From Thermomonas sp. (GTDB lineage: Bacteria; Pseudomonadota; Gammaproteobacteria; Xanthomonadales; Xanthomonadaceae): 64,000 bases of DNA. Under the pieces are notes generated by a model. That model searched no databases, was not told where the DNA came from, and saw nothing but the letters and a program-made list of their open reading frames with translations. The position numbers and the translations under genes were made by a program. Position 1 is the first letter of the stretch; each line of letters starts with the position of its first letter. The stretch covers positions 62,001 through 126,000 of the forward strand of contig NZ_JAQSDO010000006.1 in assembly GCF_029945965.1 (NCBI RefSeq), read 5' to 3'. This document shows positions 57,442-64,000 of this stretch, in pieces.

Positions 57442-57991
57442 AGCGGGCAGTGACATCAGATAGGAGGGTGGCCTGCTGGCGGTTGAAGTCCGCTTCCAGG
57501 CCACGGCCGCGCATTGTAAGGCCGGGCCGGGTGATGGTCACGGCAACCGAGGAGGTGGCCCGGTTCGCGCGTGGGAACAGGTTCAGCTCCGAGGTCTCGA
57601 TACGCGTGGGTGGCGGTGCCTGCACGGGACTGGTGGCGACCACCTCACCGCGCAGGCGCAGTTCCTTGCCGTCCTCCGGCACGAAGCCGTGCTTGGCGCG
57701 GATCTCCCAGTAGGCGCCGTTGCGATCGGGTACCAGGAACAGCGGCGTCAGCAGGGTCATCGACTTGGCGCCGAGGTCGCGTTGCAGCTCAGGGCCACGC
57801 AGGGTGAAGGCTTCCTTGCCCTCACTGTCCAGCGAGACGATCTCGTAGTCGCGCAGTACGTAATCCGGGCGCTTGACCACGTTCGAATCCGGGGCATCTT
57901 CGGAATGCGTCCACACCGACCAGCCGCTGGCTATGACCGCTAGCAGCAAAATAATGGTGAGTCCGCCGCGCCAGTTCATGGCGGCTCTCAT
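57422..57991 (-). CDS. lptC: LPS export protein LptC
   Basis: A 189-residue bitopic membrane protein: one N-terminal anchor (about 10-27) and a periplasmic domain that passes LPS to LptA (PDYVLRDYEIVSLDSEGK, GEVVATSPVQAPPPTRIETSELNLFPRANR split over strands). Sequence conservation is low in this family, but position between kdsC and lptA is decisive. Its ATG at 57991 overlaps the kdsC stop (TGATG). Confidence 0.92.
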   Translation of the reverse strand: MRAAMNWRGGLTIILLLAVIASGWSVWTHSEDAPDSNVVKRPDYVLRDYEIVSLDSEGKEAFTLRGPELQRDLGAKSMTLLTPLFLVPDRNGAYWEIRAKHGFVPEDGKELRLRGEVVATSPVQAPPPTRIETSELNLFPRANRATSSVAVTITRPGLTMRGRGLEADFNRQQATLLSDVTARYVPSPH

Positions 57992-58548
57992 CAGGGGTGT
58001 TCCCCGTGAGCCAGGATCGCGTCGACCTTGCCCTGCGCGTACAGCAGCAGGTCGCAAGCTTCGCGCGCGGCGCCTGTGCCGCCGGTGCGCAACGTGACCC
58101 AGTGCGCCTCGTCGAGCACCCATGCATGTGCATCAGCTGGCGCGATGGCCAAGCCGACGCCGCGCAGGGTCGCCAGGTCGGGCAGGTCGTCGCCCATGAA
58201 GGCGACTGCTTCCATGCCAATGCCCATGCCGGCAGCGATCTTCTGAATACAGGCCAGCTTGCCGCGTTCGCCGACGTGCACGTGCGGGATCTGCAGTTCA
58301 CGGCCGCGTTGTTCGACGACCGTGCTGTTGCGTGCCGTGACCAATGCGGTTGCGATCCCGGCGTGGCGCAGCAAGACCAGGCCCAGGCCGTCCTGTACAT
58401 GGAACGACTTGGCCTCGTGGCCGTCGGTGCCATAAATCAGGTGGCCATCGGTCAGGGTGCCGTCCACGTCGAAGCCGATCAGGCGAATGCCGGCGGCACG
58501 TTGCAGAACATCGGCGGGATAGGTACCGGGACAGGCAACGGCTGTCAT
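57991..58548 (-). CDS. kdsC: KDO 8-phosphate phosphatase
   Basis: A 185-residue HAD-family phosphatase that removes phosphate from KDO-8-P for LPS core synthesis. The DxD motif is FDVDGTLTDG with Asp27 and Asp29; TARNS is motif II, and FMGDDLPDL is motif III. There is no cap domain, as expected for KdsC. The start codon abuts the kdsD stop and the stop overlaps lptC. Confidence 0.95.
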   Translation of the reverse strand: MTAVACPGTYPADVLQRAAGIRLIGFDVDGTLTDGHLIYGTDGHEAKSFHVQDGLGLVLLRHAGIATALVTARNSTVVEQRGRELQIPHVHVGERGKLACIQKIAAGMGIGMEAVAFMGDDLPDLATLRGVGLAIAPADAHAWVLDEAHWVTLRTGGTGAAREACDLLLYAQGKVDAILAHGEHP

Positions 58549-59576
58549 TACACCACCCGCGCGCGCAGCAGGTCGTGGATGTTGAGCGCACCAACCACGC
58601 GCTGCTCGCCATCGACCACCAGCAGCGCATTGATCTTGTGGGCTTCCATCAGCTGCGCGGCCTCAACTGCCAGTGCGCCCGCGTCAATTGTCCGCGGCGA
58701 GCGCGTCATCACTGCAGCAATGGTCGTGTTGCGCAGGTCGACCTTGGCATCGTCCAGGCTGCGGCGCAGGTCACCGTCGGTATACAGGCCGAGCAGGCGG
58801 CCTTCGGCATCGACCACCGCGGTCATGCCCAGACGCTTGCGGCTCATTTCCACCAGCGCCTCGCTGATGCTGGCTTCAGGGTGGATCCGCGGCACGTCAT
58901 CGCCGGCGTGCATCACGTCGGTGATATGCAGCAGCAGGCGCCGGCCGAGTGCGCCGGCCGGATGCGAGCGGGCGAAGTCGTCGGCGGTGAAGCCGCGGGC
59001 ATCCAGCAATGCCACTGCCAGCGCATCGCCCATCGCCAGCGCGGCGGTGGTGCTGGAGGTCGGCGCCAGCGCAAGCGGGCAGGCCTCGGTCGGTACACCC
59101 ACGTCGAGATGGATATCGCTTTCGCGCGACAAGGTGGAATCCGTCCGTCCGGTCATCGCGACCACGGTATTGCCCTGGCGCTTGAGCACCGGCAACAGCA
59201 TCAGGATCTCGTCGCTTTCCCCGGAATACGATAGCGCCAGCACGATGTCGGCGTCGGTGACCATGCCCAGGTCGCCGTGGCCGGCTTCGCCCGGATGCAT
59301 GTAGAAGGAAGGGGTGCCGGTGGAGGCCAGGGTCGCCGCGATCTTGCGGGCCACGTGCCCGGACTTGCCCATGCCGGTGCACACCACTCGCCCGCGACAG
59401 GCCAGGATCGCACGGCAGGTAGCGCTGAACGCGCCATCGATGCGTGACGCCACGGCATCCAGCGCCTCGCGCTCGAGCGCGAACACGCGACGCCCACTGG
59501 CGGCGAAGTCGAAACTGTCGTCAGGACTGGTTGGACGGGCAGGAAGCCCTGCAGGAGGCACGGCAAGCGTTTTCAA
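58548..59576 (-). CDS. kdsD: arabinose-5-phosphate isomerase
   Basis: Converts ribulose-5-phosphate to arabinose-5-phosphate, the first step of KDO synthesis. The 342-residue chain has a SIS domain (about 45-180; GMGKSGHVARKIAATLASTGTP) and a C-terminal CBS pair (about 215-340). The reading frame begins with a TTG at 59576; no upstream ATG fits, so the start is uncertain. Only 55 bases separate it from the divergent ibaG. Confidence 0.93.
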   Translation of the reverse strand: MKTLAVPPAGLPARPTSPDDSFDFAASGRRVFALEREALDAVASRIDGAFSATCRAILACRGRVVCTGMGKSGHVARKIAATLASTGTPSFYMHPGEAGHGDLGMVTDADIVLALSYSGESDEILMLLPVLKRQGNTVVAMTGRTDSTLSRESDIHLDVGVPTEACPLALAPTSSTTAALAMGDALAVALLDARGFTADDFARSHPAGALGRRLLLHITDVMHAGDDVPRIHPEASISEALVEMSRKRLGMTAVVDAEGRLLGLYTDGDLRRSLDDAKVDLRNTTIAAVMTRSPRTIDAGALAVEAAQLMEAHKINALLVVDGEQRVVGALNIHDLLRARVV

Positions 59577-59631
59577 AGAGGCATCCGTTAGACTGGCTCA
59601 TTCAGTTTACGCGAGCGCTTGCCGACCAGTC

Positions 59632-61121
<1,490 letters not shown>

Positions 61122-61143
61122 CGCCGGTATCGGCAGGACCACA

Positions 61144-61170
61144 AAAAAGCCCCGCATTGCGGGGCTTTTT
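61144..61170. terminator. bidirectional rho-independent terminator after murA
   Basis: AAAAAGCCCCGC and GCGGGGCTTTTT form a 12-bp stem around ATT, with A and T runs on the two sides. It serves both murA and the opposing DUF3108 gene. Confidence 0.95.
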
Positions 61171-61202
61171 CACACGACCGGTTTCATCTGGCGTGCGGCG
61201 CG

Positions 61203-61886
61203 TCAGTTCACCGATTTCAGGACCAGGTCCAACGAGTCCTTGCCATCGTCCTGCTGCAGGATCCGCGCCGGCACTGGCAAACCCTCGACCACCCATACGG
61301 TGACCAGCTTGCCTTCGCTGCTGCGGCTGACCTTGGTCGCGGTCTTCGGCTTGCCGGCCACCGTGATTTTTTCCTGGCCAAGGTTCTGGTAGGTCTGCTG
61401 GCGGGCCAGGCCGTTGTCGACCATGCGGTAGCTGAGTGACTTGCCGGCGGCGACATCGCGGACGATGACCAGGTTGAGCATCATCGCGTCCACGTCGCCA
61501 GCCTGCAGCTTTACCGGGCCCATGCGGTCGGGCTTGACGTCGCCGCTCCAGCGCGCCTCGCCAGCGATCCAGTCGTAGCTCGCATTCTTCTGCGACTTCT
61601 TGATCAGCATCTGGGTGGAATCGTTACCGGACAACGGGCGCCAAGTGCCGTCCCTGTCTTCGAACACGGTGGTCTGGCGCACGGAGGCAATCGGATTGTT
61701 CACGCTGAGCTCGTAGTTCCAGCGATTACCGCCTGCAGACGTCAGCTTCATCTGCGCATCGGCATGGATGACGCCTTTCACCGTCGCTTCGTAATCGGCC
61801 ACGAAGGGTTTGACCGCCCAGGCAGGACTGGCCATGCAGGCAAGCAGCAAGGCGGTCGCGGGCAAGATGGAACGCATGGATTTCAT
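61203..61886 (-). CDS. exported DUF3108 domain protein
   Basis: A 227-residue periplasmic protein with a signal peptide (to about SPAWA) and a DUF3108-like beta-rich domain (FVADYEATVKGVIHADAQMKL, GDVKPDRMGPVKLQAGDVDAM). The family commonly accompanies purN/purM in these genomes, with no known function. ATG codons at 61886 and 61877 are both possible; the first is used. Confidence 0.8.
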   Translation of the reverse strand: MKSMRSILPATALLLACMASPAWAVKPFVADYEATVKGVIHADAQMKLTSAGGNRWNYELSVNNPIASVRQTTVFEDRDGTWRPLSGNDSTQMLIKKSQKNASYDWIAGEARWSGDVKPDRMGPVKLQAGDVDAMMLNLVIVRDVAAGKSLSYRMVDNGLARQQTYQNLGQEKITVAGKPKTATKVSRSSEGKLVTVWVVEGLPVPARILQQDDGKDSLDLVLKSVN

Positions 61887-61929
61887 AGGCAAATTGTTGT
61901 TTTCAATTGAAATTGGCCGCCGAGATGAG

Positions 61930-62589
61930 CTAGGCAACTGGCGGCCATGTGGGAGCGAACTCTAGCCGCTGCGGCGTAAACAGGGGATGACCATCGAGGA
62001 TGGCGACGCCGTCGTGTTCAGCCAGTCGTCCTTCGGCCGCCAGCTTGGCTACATGCACCAGCAACCGGTGCTCGACCTGCAGCACCCGCCGGGCAAGGCT
62101 TTCCGCGGTATCACCGGCGAGTACCAGCACCGGCGCCTGGGCGATTACCGCACCGGCATCCAGTTCAGGAATCACGAAATGCATGCTGGCGCCGTGTTCG
62201 GCATCGCTTGCCTCCAGCGCACGCGCATGCGTGTGCAGGCCGCGATATTTGGGCAGCAGTGAAGGATGGATGTTCAGCACGCGTCCGCGGAAGCGTTCGA
62301 CGAATGCCGCGCCTAGGATGCGCATGTAGCCGGCGCAGATCACCCAATCCGGAGTTGTAGCTGCCACTGCGTCGGCTAGATCGGCATCGAATGCCTCGCG
62401 GGATGCGTACTCCTTGGGCACGCGCGACCAGCGCAATGGCTCGGGAACGCGCTGCAGCGCGAACGCAGCCGGCTTGTCGGAGAACACACCGACGACCTGT
62501 GCATCCAGCTGGCCGGCATCGATGGCATCCAGCAATGCCTGCAGGTTGCTACCGCTACCGGAGGCTAGGACGGTGATACGCGCAGTCAT
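61930..62589 (-). CDS. purN: phosphoribosylglycinamide formyltransferase
   Basis: Transfers a formyl group from 10-formyl-THF to GAR in purine synthesis. The 219-residue protein has ASGSGSNLQALLDAI for phosphoribosyl binding, the catalytic NIHPSLLPKYRGLHTHARAL with the active His, and the HFVIPELDAGAVIAQ loop. It follows purM on the same strand with an 18-base gap. Confidence 0.96.
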   Translation of the reverse strand: MTARITVLASGSGSNLQALLDAIDAGQLDAQVVGVFSDKPAAFALQRVPEPLRWSRVPKEYASREAFDADLADAVAATTPDWVICAGYMRILGAAFVERFRGRVLNIHPSLLPKYRGLHTHARALEASDAEHGASMHFVIPELDAGAVIAQAPVLVLAGDTAESLARRVLQVEHRLLVHVAKLAAEGRLAEHDGVAILDGHPLFTPQRLEFAPTWPPVA

Positions 62590-62607
62590 GGGAGTGAGGC
62601 TGCGTTC

Positions 62608-63642
62608 TCAACCAATCCGCACACGCTCACCACCTGCATGCGCCACGACCTGCCCGATCGGCCGATGGGCCAGGCCCATGCGGTCGAGGTCGGCGGACAC
62701 CGCTGCGACATCATCCGGCGCCAGCACCAGCACAAATCCAATCCCGCAGTTGAAGGTCCGCCACATTTCCGCGGCCGGCACCGCGCCTTCGCGCTGCAGC
62801 CAGTCGAACACTGGCGGCAGCACGATGGCACTGGCCTCGATGTCCAGCGCTAGTCCGTCAGGAATCACCCGGATGATGTTCTCGGTCAGGCCACCACCGG
62901 TGATGTGCGCCATTGCATGCGGTTCGTGCAGCGACAGCAGTTCCAGTATTGGTTTCACGTAGAGCTTGGTCGGCGCCATCAAGGCGTCGATCAGGCTGAT
63001 GCCGCCAAGATCCAGATCGCCCGGCCGGCCGGCGCGATCAAAGATCCTGCGCACCAGCGAATAACCATTCGAGTGCGGGCCGCTGGAGGCGATGCCGACC
63101 AGCACATCGCCGGCTTGGACATTGCTGCCATCGATCAGCTTCGATTTTTCCACCGCGGCCACGCAGAAACCGGCCAGGTCGTATTCGCCAGGCGCGTACA
63201 TGTCTGGCATCTCTGCGGTTTCGCCGCCAATCAGCGCGCAGCCGGACTCGGTGCAACCGGCTGCTATGCCGCCGACGACTGCCACGGTGGTATCGATGTC
63301 CAGCTTGCCGGTTGCGAAATAGTCGAGGAAAAACAGTGGCTCGGCGCCTTGCACCAGTACGTCGTTCACGCACATCGCGACCAGGTCGATGCCGATGGTG
63401 TCGTGACGGCCGTATTGCTGGGCCAGCTTGAGCTTTGTGCCGACGCCGTCGGTACCCGAGACCAGCACCGGCTCGCGATACTTGCCGGACAGGTCGAACA
63501 GCGCACCGAATCCGCCTAGCCCGCCCATCACTTCGGGCCGGAAGCTGCGCCGCACCAGCGGCTTGATGCGCTCGACGAGTTCATTGCCGGCATCGATATC
63601 GACGCCTGCATCGCGGTAGGTCAGGGGAGTGGGTTGGGTCAC
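62608..63642 (-). CDS. purM: phosphoribosylformylglycinamidine cyclo-ligase
   Basis: ATP-dependent ring closure forming AIR in purine synthesis. The start is the GTG at 63642 ([16 protein letters not shown]), with GAGG upstream, giving 344 residues against 345 in E. coli; the open upstream extension is not conserved. Motifs include [35 protein letters not shown] and [11 protein letters not shown]. It is divergent from a DUF2066 gene. Confidence 0.96.
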   Translation of the reverse strand: MTQPTPLTYRDAGVDIDAGNELVERIKPLVRRSFRPEVMGGLGGFGALFDLSGKYREPVLVSGTDGVGTKLKLAQQYGRHDTIGIDLVAMCVNDVLVQGAEPLFFLDYFATGKLDIDTTVAVVGGIAAGCTESGCALIGGETAEMPDMYAPGEYDLAGFCVAAVEKSKLIDGSNVQAGDVLVGIASSGPHSNGYSLVRRIFDRAGRPGDLDLGGISLIDALMAPTKLYVKPILELLSLHEPHAMAHITGGGLTENIIRVIPDGLALDIEASAIVLPPVFDWLQREGAVPAAEMWRTFNCGIGFVLVLAPDDVAAVSADLDRMGLAHRPIGQVVAHAGGERVRIG

Positions 63643-63782
63643 GGAGGCCTCGACGCGTTGGCGCGAGCGCGCCTGCAAGTCCGCCATTTTAACGTGAAGG
63701 CCGTCCCGGCGTGGACGTGCTGGCCCCGCTGCGGCACCATTCCCCCATGCCGGGCATCGTGCCGGGCAAGGACAGTCAGGCG

Positions 63783-64000
63783 ATGCAAGGATTGAGTCAC
63801 GGGTTGCGGCGGACATCATGGTTGCTGTTGGCGGTGTCACTACTGCTTGCCAGCGGGCTGGCTACTGCCCAGCGCACGGAAGGTGACCGGGCGTCGGCCA
63901 CGGGTGCTTACGAGGCCGAAACCAGCGTGCGCAACCAGACTGACGGGGAGCGCGGAGCAGCCTTCGGGCGAGCGCTGGCGCAGGTGTTGGCCAGCGCCAC
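63783..64000 (+). CDS. DUF2066 domain protein, 5' part
   Basis: The first about 72 codons of a rightward gene cut by the window end. The product begins [20 protein letters not shown], a signal peptide ending near ATAQ. The mature start [20 protein letters not shown] resembles the DUF2066 domain. In related genomes a DUF2066 gene lies divergent from purM, as here. Function unknown. Confidence 0.72.
   Translation, partial: MQGLSHGLRRTSWLLLAVSLLLASGLATAQRTEGDRASATGAYEAETSVRNQTDGERGAAFGRALAQVLASA

Overview
This 64 kb window is high-GC bacterial chromosome. Gene content and order point to a gammaproteobacterium of the Xanthomonadaceae (Lysobacteraceae): a pilT-pilU pair divergent from yggS-proC, a metX-metB-hom operon behind an S-box riboswitch, an rpoN-hpf-hprK-rapZ-PTS cluster joined to lptC-lptA-lptB, GTP-dependent PEP carboxykinase, an Oar-type TonB receptor, a very long FadE and a single-chain serine dehydratase. 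The genus cannot be fixed from the sequence. Gene density is very high and coding stretches often touch or overlap by 1-4 bases. I see no tRNA, rRNA, CRISPR array, prophage or intact insertion sequence.

Layout. 1-5.7 kb: the 5' tip of a GMC oxidoreductase, a nucleotide-transporter-like MFS protein coupled to a metallophosphoesterase, and fadE divergent from a TetR regulator. 5.7-14.7 kb: pckG, an Oar-type TonB receptor followed by a TPR-sulfotransferase, then an ECF sigma factor, a membrane anti-sigma candidate and a DUF4097 protein. 14.7-25.5 kb: an unknown outer-membrane protein, hslO, mtgA, a GT2 glycosyltransferase, a CBS protein, an AsmA-like protein, hemolysin III, a lipoprotein peptidase, prfC and an M23 peptidase. 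25.5-29.3 kb: the methionine operon with its leader. 29.3-41.9 kb: a MASE1-GGDEF-EAL protein, sdaA, a glutaredoxin-like protein, a large hybrid sensor kinase, hemE, a WGR protein, aroB-aroK, dodecin, pdxH and a BtuF-like protein. 41.8-42 kb: a short inverted repeat element. 42-48.4 kb: DUF4426 lipoprotein, proC, yggS, pilT, pilU, yqgE, ruvX, pyrB. 48.4-59.6 kb, all minus: mgtE, EI, HPr, EIIA(Man-type), rapZ, hprK, hpf, rpoN, lptB, lptA, lptC, kdsC, kdsD. 59.6-64 kb: ibaG-murA, then DUF3108, purN, purM and the start of a DUF2066 gene.

How it fits together. The leftward block from kdsD to mgtE combines LPS synthesis and export (kdsD, kdsC, lptC, lptA, lptB), sigma-54, hibernation factor, HPr kinase, RapZ and a PTS phosphorelay with no sugar permease, so that relay is probably regulatory. 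The methionine operon is one translationally coupled unit. Its leader carries a SAM-I riboswitch, a hairpin predicted to mask the metX ribosome binding site, and a perfect inverted repeat overlapping a promoter-like TTGACA.

No wholly new defence or mobile system was found. The most notable items are the TonB receptor/TPR-sulfotransferase pair, the S-box leader with its adjacent inverted repeat, the permease-less PTS with no ptsN beside it, three tandem 12-bp repeats before pckG, and an inverted repeat element that supplies the 3' end of the BtuF-like gene.
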